Origin: JBBRQP01 sp038226175
GTDB lineage: Bacteria > Cyanobacteriota > Cyanobacteriia > Gloeobacterales > Anthocerotibacteraceae
Reading direction: 5' to 3'
NCBI GenBank assembly: GCA_038226175.1
Contig: JBBRQP010000054.1
Span: 1 to 20,769 of the forward strand
Length of the DNA stretch: 20,769 nt
Both the position numbers and the translations under genes were made by a program. Below are positions 1-7,028 of this stretch, in pieces; position 1 is the stretch's first letter; each line of letters begins with the position of its first letter. Under the pieces are notes generated by a model. The model did no database searches. It was not told where the DNA came from and was given only the letters and a program-made list of their open reading frames with translations.

Positions 1-120
1 CGGGTAGGTCAAGCAATACGGTGTTGGCAAGAGCAACGCAATCGAGCACAGACGAAAATCCAATGGCGCTTCACGACCAAAGAAGCACGGGAGAAACTGA
101 AGCGCCTCTACCCGTCATAA
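1..120 (+). CDS. IS630-family transposase, C-terminal fragment (runs off left edge)
   Basis: The open frame enters at base 1 and encodes 39 residues before TAA at 118-120. The tail contains IQWRFTTKEAREKLKRLYPS, which closely matches the C-terminal end of cyanobacterial IS630-family (DDE) transposases as I know them (W-x-F-T-T-x-x-A-R-x-K-L-K-x-L-Y-P). The catalytic residues lie outside the window, so activity cannot be judged. Bases 121 to about 165 should hold the right end of the element. I could not define its terminal inverted repeat or TA target from one end. The same family reappears, same orientation, as an N-terminal fragment at the other edge of the window. Confidence 0.85.
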   Translation, partial: RVGQAIRCWQEQRNRAQTKIQWRFTTKEAREKLKRLYPS

Positions 121-266
121 GCTCTGTGGCTGCCTACTAGTGCCCCTTCTCATACCACATCAGCCTAATACTTGCGGCCTGATCTGCGCTCTCAAAGGCC
201 ACGTGTTATAACTGATGAGCTGCTTTGATTATGTGCATGACTTCTCTAATTGCGCCTTCTGTGATC

Positions 267-2084
267 ATGACTGTCCAGACCAAACTCTCTGCGTTACGTC
301 GCTTGATGACAGCTAATGCAGTAGATGGTTATTTGGTCGCATCAGCTGATGAGCATCTAAATGAATATTTGCCTAAGGCTAAGTTACGGCGAACTTGGGT
401 CAGTGGCTTTACCGGCTCGGTAGGTGATTTGTTGGTAGGGCTAGACCAGGCTTGGTTATTTGTAGATTTTCGTTATTACGAACAGGCGGACTTGGAAGTA
501 GAAGCTAGCGCAGTTAATGTTAGTAAGCTGGGGCTAGATGATCAGCCTAGTTTAAGTGAAGTTTTGACAAATTTGAGTCAGCCAAGTTTTCGTCTAGGCT
601 ACGATCCTTTCGTGCTTTCAGTTAGTCAGGCTCAGGATTTACAAAAACGGTTAACTTCAGTAGGGGTCACCCTGATTGCGATCCTCGGAAACCTGGTGGA
701 TCAGGCGCGCGATCAGCTACAAGACCTGATACCGACCTGCGGTGATAGTCCGTTATTTCTTCTCTCAGAAACCCTAACGGGTGAAAGCACCCCAGCCAAA
801 ATTAGTCGGATTCGTGAAGCACTGCTACGCACAAAGACGACTATCGTACCAATTACCAAACTCGATCAAATCGCATGGACGTTTAATCTGCGGGGCTGGG
901 ATGTTCCCTACAATCCTGTCGCTATCGCTTACGCCATCATTACACCCCAACAGGCTTTGCTCTGCACTAACTTAGACCGTATTACTGATACGAGTAAGCA
1001 AGAACTTACGGATCAGGGCATAATACTCTTACCCTATGAAAGCTACGCTGATACCCTCATCAGTTTGACACAACAAGTTTTAGAACCACGGGTTTTACTC
1101 GATCCCAAGCACACTACTATGGGCACCTATCACCTGCTATCAAGTCAGGCTCGCGTCACTATTGTTGAAGCCGATCATCCTGTCGAACGCATGAAAGCCT
1201 ATAAAAACTCGGTCGAGATTGCCCAGATGCAAGCAGCCAACCTTAAATCGAGCCGTGCCAAAACTCGTTTGATGAAGTGGTTAATGGAACAGACTACGGT
1301 GGGTGCAATCTTAAATGAACGCATCATTGCCCAGCAAATGGAGCAGTATTATGCCGAAGAGGGCTGTCAGGGTTTGAGTTTTAACACGATCTCAGCTACA
1401 GGTGCTAACGGTTCGATTGTACATTATGGTACTCCCAATCCTCATGCTCAGGTTCAATTAGGCCACTTGTTTCTGTTAGATTCGGGAGCACAATATCTGG
1501 CTGGGACAACCGATGATACACGAACTTTTATGATTGGCGAAGCGACAGCCGAACAGAAGTTACGCTACACCGAAGTACTCAAAGCTCACATTAACTGCGC
1601 TATGCAACGTTTTCCCAAAGGAACGGTCGGGGTACAACTTGATGGTATTGCTCGTTCGACAATGTGGGCGGCTGGTTTGGATTATGGACATGGAACAGGG
1701 CATGGCGTAGGAGCTTTTCTCAATGTTCATGAAGGCCCAAATGGTATTCACAAGCGCGCCCAAGAACCTCTTGAACCAGGCATGATCAATAGTATTGAGC
1801 CCGGTTTTTACGCTGCTGGTTGGGGAGGTATTCGCTTAGAAAATCTCTACGTCGTCCGCCAACTCACTCCTGAGGATCATCAACCTAAGTGGTACGGCTT
1901 TGAATCTTTGACCTATATTCCCTTTGATGGGCGATTGTTGGCCTGGGAACGGCTAAGTCCAGCACAGCTTACTTGGTTGACTGACTATTACGAACAGGTA
2001 ATCACCAAACTTTCTCCTACGCTAGAAATAGCTGATCAAGAATGGTTACGCCAAGTTTGCCATATCCCAGTTTTAGCTTCATAA
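267..2084 (+). CDS. Xaa-Pro aminopeptidase, long three-domain form (M24B family)
   Basis: This is a metallopeptidase that removes N-terminal residues preceding proline, probably in the cytoplasm (no signal peptide). It has 605 residues from this start, the size of the long three-domain aminopeptidase P rather than the roughly 440-residue E. coli PepP type. Two creatinase-like N-terminal domains lead into a C-terminal pita-bread domain. All five dinuclear metal ligands are in place: D405 (LLDSGAQY), D416 (GTTDDTRTF), H479 (HGTGHGVG), E511 (SIEPGFY) and E525 (IRLENL), with the spacing seen in human XPNPEP1. The frame stays open upstream to a TTG at 225, with ATGs at 231 and 237. I prefer 267 because it gives a natural N-terminus (MTVQTKLSALRRLM), but none of the starts has a good ribosome binding site. 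It is transcribed alone, with IS630 remnants directly upstream. Confidence 0.93.
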   Translation: MTVQTKLSALRRLMTANAVDGYLVASADEHLNEYLPKAKLRRTWVSGFTGSVGDLLVGLDQAWLFVDFRYYEQADLEVEASAVNVSKLGLDDQPSLSEVLTNLSQPSFRLGYDPFVLSVSQAQDLQKRLTSVGVTLIAILGNLVDQARDQLQDLIPTCGDSPLFLLSETLTGESTPAKISRIREALLRTKTTIVPITKLDQIAWTFNLRGWDVPYNPVAIAYAIITPQQALLCTNLDRITDTSKQELTDQGIILLPYESYADTLISLTQQVLEPRVLLDPKHTTMGTYHLLSSQARVTIVEADHPVERMKAYKNSVEIAQMQAANLKSSRAKTRLMKWLMEQTTVGAILNERIIAQQMEQYYAEEGCQGLSFNTISATGANGSIVHYGTPNPHAQVQLGHLFLLDSGAQYLAGTTDDTRTFMIGEATAEQKLRYTEVLKAHINCAMQRFPKGTVGVQLDGIARSTMWAAGLDYGHGTGHGVGAFLNVHEGPNGIHKRAQEPLEPGMINSIEPGFYAAGWGGIRLENLYVVRQLTPEDHQPKWYGFESLTYIPFDGRLLAWERLSPAQLTWLTDYYEQVITKLSPTLEIADQEWLRQVCHIPVLAS

Positions 2085-2101
2085 AAAAATAATAATTCTT
2101 G

Positions 2102-2156
2102 CTCAAAAATGCAGTGATTCTCTTAACTTATCGATATAATGAGAGAAATTTTTGAG
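2102..2156 (+). promoter_or_regulatory. Candidate psaM promoter bracketed by a 9-bp inverted repeat
   Basis: A perfect -10 hexamer TATAAT lies at 2135-2140, 24 bases ahead of the psaM ATG. No convincing -35 box stands 17 bases upstream. A perfect 9-bp inverted repeat, CTCAAAAAT at 2102-2110 and ATTTTTGAG at 2148-2156, flanks it, and a weaker internal match (ATTCTCT / GAGAGAAAT) lies inside. The arms could be an operator, or one transcript hairpin if transcription starts further upstream. I infer a promoter from position and the -10 box only. Confidence 0.45.
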
Positions 2157-2163
2157 TGAATCC

Positions 2164-2259
2164 ATGAACATTGACTTGTTGCAAGTTTACGCCGCCCTCG
2201 TATTAGCTTTATTTGCTGGCATTCTGGCGGCACTTCTTTCGTCAGAATTAGCTAAATAA
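2164..2259 (+). CDS. psaM: Photosystem I reaction centre subunit XII (PsaM)
   Basis: This 31-residue single-helix protein begins MNIDLLQVYAALVLAL and ends SSELAK. Length, the QVY-x-ALV-x-AL start of the helix and the terminal S-x-E-L-x-K fit cyanobacterial PsaM (typical pattern D-T-Q-V-(Y/F)-x-A-L-V-I-A-L ... R-L-(S/G)-T-E-L-Y-K). PsaM is a thylakoid membrane helix at the photosystem I trimer interface. This copy lacks the usual Arg before L-S-T and the usual Tyr before the final Lys, so it is a divergent version. The start is fixed by length and by the TATAAT box 24 bases upstream. The next gene on the same strand starts 36 bases downstream. Other 31-35-residue photosystem peptides (PetN, Psb30) fit less well. 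Confidence 0.8.
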   Translation: MNIDLLQVYAALVLALFAGILAALLSSELAK

Positions 2260-2295
2260 TGGCTTAACCCCAAAGTTTTTGCGGAGCGCTAGGCG

Positions 2296-2517
2296 ATGAC
2301 CGAAATCTATGGTTACTTAGAACAGGTTGCCTACTTCCCAGAAGTAGAAGATTTCTTGGACTGGGTGGATTTACAAACAGCCGAAACCTTAAAGAATTTT
2401 GGGGACTTTTTGCCGCAGCTGGTTCAGCAACTGGACAGTTATACCAATTTGATGCCTGTCTCCCTGCGTCAACGTCTAACACCAGCGCTCTCTCGCTTGA
2501 GGGCTGTGTGTCACTGA
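2296..2517 (+). CDS. Small acidic protein of unknown function (73 aa)
   Basis: I do not recognise this protein. It starts MTEIYGYLEQVAYFPEVEDF, is rich in Glu, Asp, Leu and Gln in its first two thirds and more basic at the end (LRQRLTPALSRLRAVCH). It has no membrane segment and no signal peptide and looks mainly helical. A GGAG at 2283-2286 is 9 bases before the ATG. Its stop overlaps the GTG start of the next gene by 10 bases, and psaM ends 36 bases upstream, so it is probably translationally coupled to the following FtsB/DivIC-like gene and may share the psaM transcript. The overlap and ribosome binding site make it likely real. Confidence 0.6.
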   Translation: MTEIYGYLEQVAYFPEVEDFLDWVDLQTAETLKNFGDFLPQLVQQLDSYTNLMPVSLRQRLTPALSRLRAVCH

Positions 2518-2816
2518 CACGATATCAGCGCAATCTTTGGTTTACAGGGCTCAATGTGGGCATGTTAATTATTTTGGGCGCAGTCATAGGCCGTAACTTA
2601 TTTCAGATTTGGGATTATGGTAATCAGCAACAGCGGCGTTACCAACGTCTTAATCAAGAATTAAGCCAAGCCCGTCAAGATTATCAACAAGCCAATCTAC
2701 GCTTCCAGCGCGTATTTGATAGCGGTCAAACCACGAGTTTACTTAAAGAACGTTATGGGTTAGTTGATCCCCATGACCTAAAAGTTAAATGGAAAACACC
2801 TGAACTTGAGCCTTAA
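2508..2816 (+). CDS. FtsB/DivIC-like small membrane coiled-coil protein
   Basis: The 102-residue product has a short cytoplasmic start (MSLTRYQRNLW), one membrane helix at about residues 13-34, a Gln/Arg-rich coiled coil at about 38-70 (QQQRRYQRLNQELSQARQDY), and a short tail with LLKERYGLVDPHDLKVKW. This is the layout of the septum formation initiator family (FtsB/DivIC), where the tail motif is similarly (E-R-x-x-G-x-x-x-P-x-E). Such proteins bridge early and late divisome components. I assign by architecture and motif, not by strong identity. The start is GTG at 2508, overlapping the previous stop. The next in-frame Met is inside the membrane helix, so an earlier start is needed. It converges with the minus-strand gene ending 24 bases downstream. 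Confidence 0.65.
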   Translation: MSLTRYQRNLWFTGLNVGMLIILGAVIGRNLFQIWDYGNQQQRRYQRLNQELSQARQDYQQANLRFQRVFDSGQTTSLLKERYGLVDPHDLKVKWKTPELEP

Positions 2817-2840
2817 TTAAAAAGATGATGACGGATTTTT

Positions 2841-3512
2841 TTAGATACCTAGTTTTCGTACTACTCCAGTAAGGCGATCTAATTCAGTGGACTGACTTAG
2901 TTGTTGATTAACCGTCCAGATCAGCAATACCCCTAGTCCACTCCACACCAGAGCAATCGGCCAACCTAGCCATGCCCAGCCCCAGTGGCGCGCGACTGCT
3001 GCCGCATGAGCAAAACCCACGGCATGATAATTTTGTAATAAGGTATGTGAAGGAAATGTCATCAAAAAATAGCCCATCAATAGATTCATCAAAAGTCGGG
3101 TAACCACACTGAAATTAAGTACTAGCCAAAATAAGCATAAAAAAGTAATCTGCCAAAAACTAATTTGCCACAAGGAAGCACCCAACAAAGCTAGCAAAAA
3201 TAACGGGATCACCGCCCAGCGTTGCAGCTTAGGGTACCGTGTCAAAACAATCAGCAGTCCTCCGATCACCGCTACACCCAAGCATTCTGTTGTCGCGACC
3301 CAAAAACTAGTTGTAACGCTACCTCGGGTCACCGCGCTCATCACCATCACACAGGCTTGCTGCAAGCTTGTGGTAAAGGCCAATAGCGGAGCTACGGCCG
3401 GATGGTCAAAAAATAGTTGATTAAATAAGCTAATCGCTCCGGTCATTGCCCACGGGATAATTTTATGGGTGGATAGCCTAGTTTCATGGGTATGCATGAT
3501 GAGGTCTCTCAT
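2841..3512 (-). CDS. Multi-pass membrane protein of unknown function (223 aa)
   Basis: I do not recognise the family. The protein is very hydrophobic, with about five or six predicted membrane helices between residues 20 and 203, and ends in a short hydrophilic tail (LSQSTELDRLTGVVRKLGI). A His-rich stretch (YHAVGFAHAAAVARHWGWAW) lies before the last helix. Two starts are possible: ATG at 3512 (MRDLIMHTHE) and ATG at 3497 (MHTHETRL). Neither has a clear ribosome binding site. It is divergent from the manganese transporter at 3632, so the 119-base spacer probably holds promoters for both. The divergent position could mean shared control, but nothing in the sequence shows it. Confidence 0.7.
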   Translation of the reverse strand: MRDLIMHTHETRLSTHKIIPWAMTGAISLFNQLFFDHPAVAPLLAFTTSLQQACVMVMSAVTRGSVTTSFWVATTECLGVAVIGGLLIVLTRYPKLQRWAVIPLFLLALLGASLWQISFWQITFLCLFWLVLNFSVVTRLLMNLLMGYFLMTFPSHTLLQNYHAVGFAHAAAVARHWGWAWLGWPIALVWSGLGVLLIWTVNQQLSQSTELDRLTGVVRKLGI

Positions 3513-3631
3513 AAGTCAGATGACACTTCTCTAAAATAGTCGTCTTACTCCGATAAATACAAATCTGTTTAACTTAGTAAACACAAGCACCTAGGACTTA
3601 AGATGAAGAGCATTACTTGAGCTAGTGTGTC

Positions 3632-4219
3632 ATGTCCGCCCAACTGACCGCTTTTTTTACTTCGGTATTGGTCGTGACCCTCGCTGAAATGGGCGATAAG
3701 ACCCAATTATTAGCCTTTGCGCTGGCGACGCGGTTTCGTCAGCCCTGGACTGTTTTGACCGGGATCTTTTTAGCGACAGTACTCAATCATCTGCTGGCCG
3801 CGAGTTTGGGAGGCTGGGTTAATCAGCATGTGCCCCAGATAGTTTTGGTTTGGCTAGTGGGGGTCTCGTTTATTGGGTTTGGCTTTTGGACTTTGATCCC
3901 TGATACCTATGATGAAGACCTCACACCGTCTAAATATGGCCCTTTAGTAACCACCACCATTCTTTTTTTTGTAGCAGAAATCGGAGATAAAACCCAATTA
4001 GCCACCATTGCCCTAGGCGCAAAATATGGCAATATTGGCTTAGTTGTGGCAGGAACGACCTTGGGTATGATGATTGCTGACGGTTTAGCCGTATTCTTGG
4101 GCAGTCGATTAGAGCAAATATTACCCTTAGACTTGCTCAGACGCAGTGCAGCGGGCTTATTTATGGTGTTGGGTCTGCTGACGATTGGTTCACTCTATGT
4201 CAAGTTGCCGGGTTTATAA
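3632..4219 (+). CDS. mnx: Mnx/GDT1 (UPF0016, TMEM165) family manganese/calcium transporter
   Basis: This is a 195-residue integral membrane cation transporter. Two inverted-repeat halves each carry the family signature E-x-G-D-K-T: E19-M-G-D-K-T-Q in the first helix and E116-I-G-D-K-T-Q in the second half. About six membrane helices are separated by a hydrophilic loop near residues 88-100 (PDTYDEDLTPSKYG). In Synechocystis the full-length member, Mnx, moves Mn2+ from the cytoplasm toward the thylakoid lumen and protects against Mn excess. I infer the same role. The length and both motifs distinguish it from the half-size single-motif paralogues (Hmx type). Start ATG at 3632 gives a normal N-terminus. 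I saw no yybP-ykoY-like core upstream. Confidence 0.9.
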   Translation: MSAQLTAFFTSVLVVTLAEMGDKTQLLAFALATRFRQPWTVLTGIFLATVLNHLLAASLGGWVNQHVPQIVLVWLVGVSFIGFGFWTLIPDTYDEDLTPSKYGPLVTTTILFFVAEIGDKTQLATIALGAKYGNIGLVVAGTTLGMMIADGLAVFLGSRLEQILPLDLLRRSAAGLFMVLGLLTIGSLYVKLPGL

Positions 4220-4313
4220 AATTTGGGGATTATCAAGCCAAACGCTCGACCTGCGCAATCGATCTATACAGCCCAGAGAATAGGTATCATAGGTAACGCT
4301 AGGAGTTGCTGTC

Positions 4314-4922
4314 GTGGATAATCTTTGGTTCATCGAAAATTTTCAACCGTGGTTTCGGGCTTTCCACATTGTTGGTTTTGTCACTTGGCTTGCGGGCTTA
4401 TTTTATTTACCCCGTCTTTTCATTTATCACGTCGAAGCCCAAGAGCAAGCTGAACCTACCCGCACGATTATGCGCCGTCAGTTTGAGATTATGGAACGGC
4501 GTTTGTATGGCATTATCATGACACCGGGTATGGTGCTCACGGTTTTGATGGCGATTGGTCTGATCAGTACTGAGCCTGAAGTCCTACAACAGCGCTGGCT
4601 GCATATCAAGTTTTTATTAGTGGGTTGTTTAATTGCTTATCACTTCTATTGCAACCATATCCGTTATCAACTAGAGCGCAATACTTTTATGTGGACCAGT
4701 CAGCAGTTACGTGGTTTTAATGAAATTTCAACATTGTTATTTATTCCAGTGGTGTTACTGGCTATTTTTAAGGATGAATTCCCAACTAGCATTGTGACTT
4801 GGCTGATGGTAGGTCTGGTGGTACTTTTTGTGATTAGCATTCAGCTTTATGCCAAAAAACGCCGCCAAGATAAAGAAAAGCTCATGGCAAACATCAACCC
4901 ATCAACTTCAGTAAATAACTGA
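4314..4922 (+). CDS. hemJ: Protoporphyrinogen IX oxidase, HemJ type
   Basis: HemJ oxidises protoporphyrinogen IX to protoporphyrin IX, the last common step to heme and chlorophyll, in the membrane. The 202-residue protein begins MDNLWFIENFQPWFRAFHIV and has the family hallmarks: H18 and the T-W-L-A-G-L-F-Y-L-P-R-L-F-Y-H run in helix 1, the M-E-R-R-L-Y-G-I-I-M-T-P-G-M segment of helix 2, the W-L-H-I-K-F-L-L helix, and R-G-F-N-E near the last part. It has four or five membrane helices. It starts with GTG at 4314, supported by AGGAG at 4301-4305, 8 bases upstream. It ends in a longer Lys/Arg-rich hydrophilic tail than the minimal family. The next gene is dxs, 118 bases downstream, so isoprenoid and tetrapyrrole supply for chlorophyll sit side by side. 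Confidence 0.93.
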   Translation: MDNLWFIENFQPWFRAFHIVGFVTWLAGLFYLPRLFIYHVEAQEQAEPTRTIMRRQFEIMERRLYGIIMTPGMVLTVLMAIGLISTEPEVLQQRWLHIKFLLVGCLIAYHFYCNHIRYQLERNTFMWTSQQLRGFNEISTLLFIPVVLLAIFKDEFPTSIVTWLMVGLVVLFVISIQLYAKKRRQDKEKLMANINPSTSVNN

Positions 4923-5040
4923 TCACTTGGTGGCACAAAAAAATAATTAAGATCTAAAAATTTAGCGGGATATGGCGACTATCAGTTCGGAGGATAGCTT
5001 TGGTAGGTATAGTGGAGGATAGACTCATTCATGAGACTCC

Positions 5041-6963
5041 ATGCATCTTAGTGAACTCACCCATCCTAATCAACTGCGTTCCCTCTCGATTGGGCAACTC
5101 AAAGTTTTAGCCCAAGAGATCCGTGATCAACATCTCAAAACCGCTGCTCGGATTGGAGGTGTTCACCTAGCACCAGGATTAGGCGTAGTTGAATTAACCT
5201 TGGCCTTGTACAAAACTCTTGATCTTGACCACGATAAAGTGCTCTGGGACGTGGGTCACCAAGCCTATGCCCACAAGATGCTAACCGGTCGGTATGCTAA
5301 TTTTGATACACTCCGCCAAAAAGATGGGATTGCAGGCTATTTGAAGTTGACAGAGAGCCGCTTTGATCATTGGGGATCTGGTCACGCTTCGACCAGTATT
5401 TCGGCAGCTCTAGGGATGGCTTTAGCCCGTGATGCCCAAGGTCAAGACCACAAAGTTACGGCCATTATTGGCGATGGTGCCTTGACAGGCGGGATGGCTC
5501 TCGAAGCTCTCAACCATAGCGGTCATCTACCCAAAACCAATTTGCTGGTGATCCTCAACGATAATGAGATGTCGATCTCTGAAAATGTTGGCGCCCTCAA
5601 TCAATATTTAAACCGTCTGCGTCTCTCGCCACCGGTTAAATTTCTTGCTGAAAATATCGAGAATCAGATTCGCAGTTTGCCCCTTGTCGGCTCTACGGTT
5701 GCTCCAGAAATGGAGCGTCTCAAGGATTCGATGAAATATCTGACGGTCGCACGTTCCAAGGCTGGTGTGGTCTTTGAGGAGTTAGGATTTACCTATCTCG
5801 GGCCGGTGCCGGGTCATGATTTTGAGGAATTACTAAGTTATCTCCAACTCGCTCAGTCGATTGAAGGCCCAGTATTTATGCATGTGCTGACCGTTAAGGG
5901 CAAAGGCTATGCAGCGGCTGAGCAAAGCCAAGTTTTTTATCATGCACCACCTTGTTTTGATATCAGCACGGGTAAGATTTATCCTGCCAAAAAGCCGGCT
6001 TCGCCCAAGTATCAAGATGTATTTGCTCAGACCTTAATTCACCTTGCCGAACACAATCCCAAAATCATTGGCATCACAGCGGCTATGGCAACGGGTACTA
6101 GTCTGGACAAATTTCAGGCCAAGTTTCCTGATCGTTTTGTCGATGTGGGGATCGCTGAGCAACACGCCATTACGCTTGCAGCAGGGTTAGCCCTGGGCGG
6201 GATGCGCCCAGTAGCGGCGATCTACTCAACCTTTTTACAACGGGCTTTTGACCAGATTATTCATGATGTCTGTATCCAAAATCTGCCAGTCTTCCTCTGT
6301 CTAGATCGCGCTGGGGTCGTTGGAGAAGATGGCCCGACCCATCATGGCGTTTTTGATTACAGCTATTTGCGGATGATTCCTAATCTGGTGGTGATGGCGC
6401 CTAAGGATGAAGCTGAGTTGCAGCAGATGGTCGTGACGGGCGTCAATCACACAACCGGCCCGATCACGGTACGCTATCCTCGGGGTTCGGGTGTGGGCGC
6501 GCCGCTCCTGGCTGAAGGTATCGAACCGATTGCTATCGGACAGGCTGAAGTCTTACGGCGGGGTACGGACTGGGTGATCGTGGCTATTGGCTCAATGGTT
6601 TACCCGAGTTTGCAGGCCGCCCAGCTTTTGCATGAGCATGGTCTGAGTTGTACAGTTGTCAATGCCCGCTTTGTCAAGCCCCTAGATCAAGAACTACTGA
6701 TCCCACTGGCGCAAAATAGCCGTCTCGGCGTGATCACCGTCGAAGAAGGCTGTTTACCGGGCGGTTTTGGCTCGGCTGTACTCGAACTCCTCAATGACCA
6801 TGGTCTACATACGCCAGTCTACCGCTTTGGTATCCCCGATGAATTTATCCATCACGCCAAACGAGAAGAGCTTTTAGCTGACTTAGGCTTGACAGGATCA
6901 GCGATTGCCCAGCGCATTCTTGATGTGATGCAAAAAGACCCGGTCTTAGCCCAGACTTTGTAG
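5041..6963 (+). CDS. dxs: 1-deoxy-D-xylulose-5-phosphate synthase
   Basis: This enzyme condenses pyruvate with glyceraldehyde 3-phosphate, releasing CO2, to make DXP. It is the first step of the MEP isoprenoid pathway and depends on thiamine diphosphate and Mg2+. The 640-residue length is normal. The Mg-ThDP motif runs from G144-D145-G146 (GDGALTGGMALEALN) to N173 (NDNEMSIS). The catalytic Glu of the pyrimidine domain is E373 (DVGIAEQHAITLAAG). Other family landmarks are WDVGHQAYAHKMLTGR and DRAGVVGEDGPTHHGVFD. The C-terminal transketolase domain is intact. The 118-base leader holds two direct copies of GGAGGATAG (4989-4997 and 5014-5022) and no clear ribosome binding site near the ATG. No defect is visible. 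Confidence 0.97.
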   Translation: MHLSELTHPNQLRSLSIGQLKVLAQEIRDQHLKTAARIGGVHLAPGLGVVELTLALYKTLDLDHDKVLWDVGHQAYAHKMLTGRYANFDTLRQKDGIAGYLKLTESRFDHWGSGHASTSISAALGMALARDAQGQDHKVTAIIGDGALTGGMALEALNHSGHLPKTNLLVILNDNEMSISENVGALNQYLNRLRLSPPVKFLAENIENQIRSLPLVGSTVAPEMERLKDSMKYLTVARSKAGVVFEELGFTYLGPVPGHDFEELLSYLQLAQSIEGPVFMHVLTVKGKGYAAAEQSQVFYHAPPCFDISTGKIYPAKKPASPKYQDVFAQTLIHLAEHNPKIIGITAAMATGTSLDKFQAKFPDRFVDVGIAEQHAITLAAGLALGGMRPVAAIYSTFLQRAFDQIIHDVCIQNLPVFLCLDRAGVVGEDGPTHHGVFDYSYLRMIPNLVVMAPKDEAELQQMVVTGVNHTTGPITVRYPRGSGVGAPLLAEGIEPIAIGQAEVLRRGTDWVIVAIGSMVYPSLQAAQLLHEHGLSCTVVNARFVKPLDQELLIPLAQNSRLGVITVEEGCLPGGFGSAVLELLNDHGLHTPVYRFGIPDEFIHHAKREELLADLGLTGSAIAQRILDVMQKDPVLAQTL

Positions 6964-7028
6964 TCGGAACAAGCTCCATATGGGCGCGTCAAAGAAACTA
7001 GGTTGTTAGCCAAAGGCGGAGTCAGCTT

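Noticed and set aside
121..165. Terminal inverted repeat of the left IS630, matched to the right copy
   Set aside because: Only a scattered match (ACTA...GG) to 20660-20680 could be found; it is too weak to define element ends.
2264..2482. Minus-strand open frame of 72 residues
   Set aside because: It is antisense to the 73-residue gene, which has a ribosome binding site and couples to the next gene; the minus frame has neither.
2817..2840. Bidirectional terminator between the convergent genes
   Set aside because: There is an A run and a T run, but no stable stem can be drawn between them.
3513..3631. yybP-ykoY manganese riboswitch ahead of the Mn transporter
   Set aside because: I could not find the conserved core or a supporting stem arrangement in the 119 bases.
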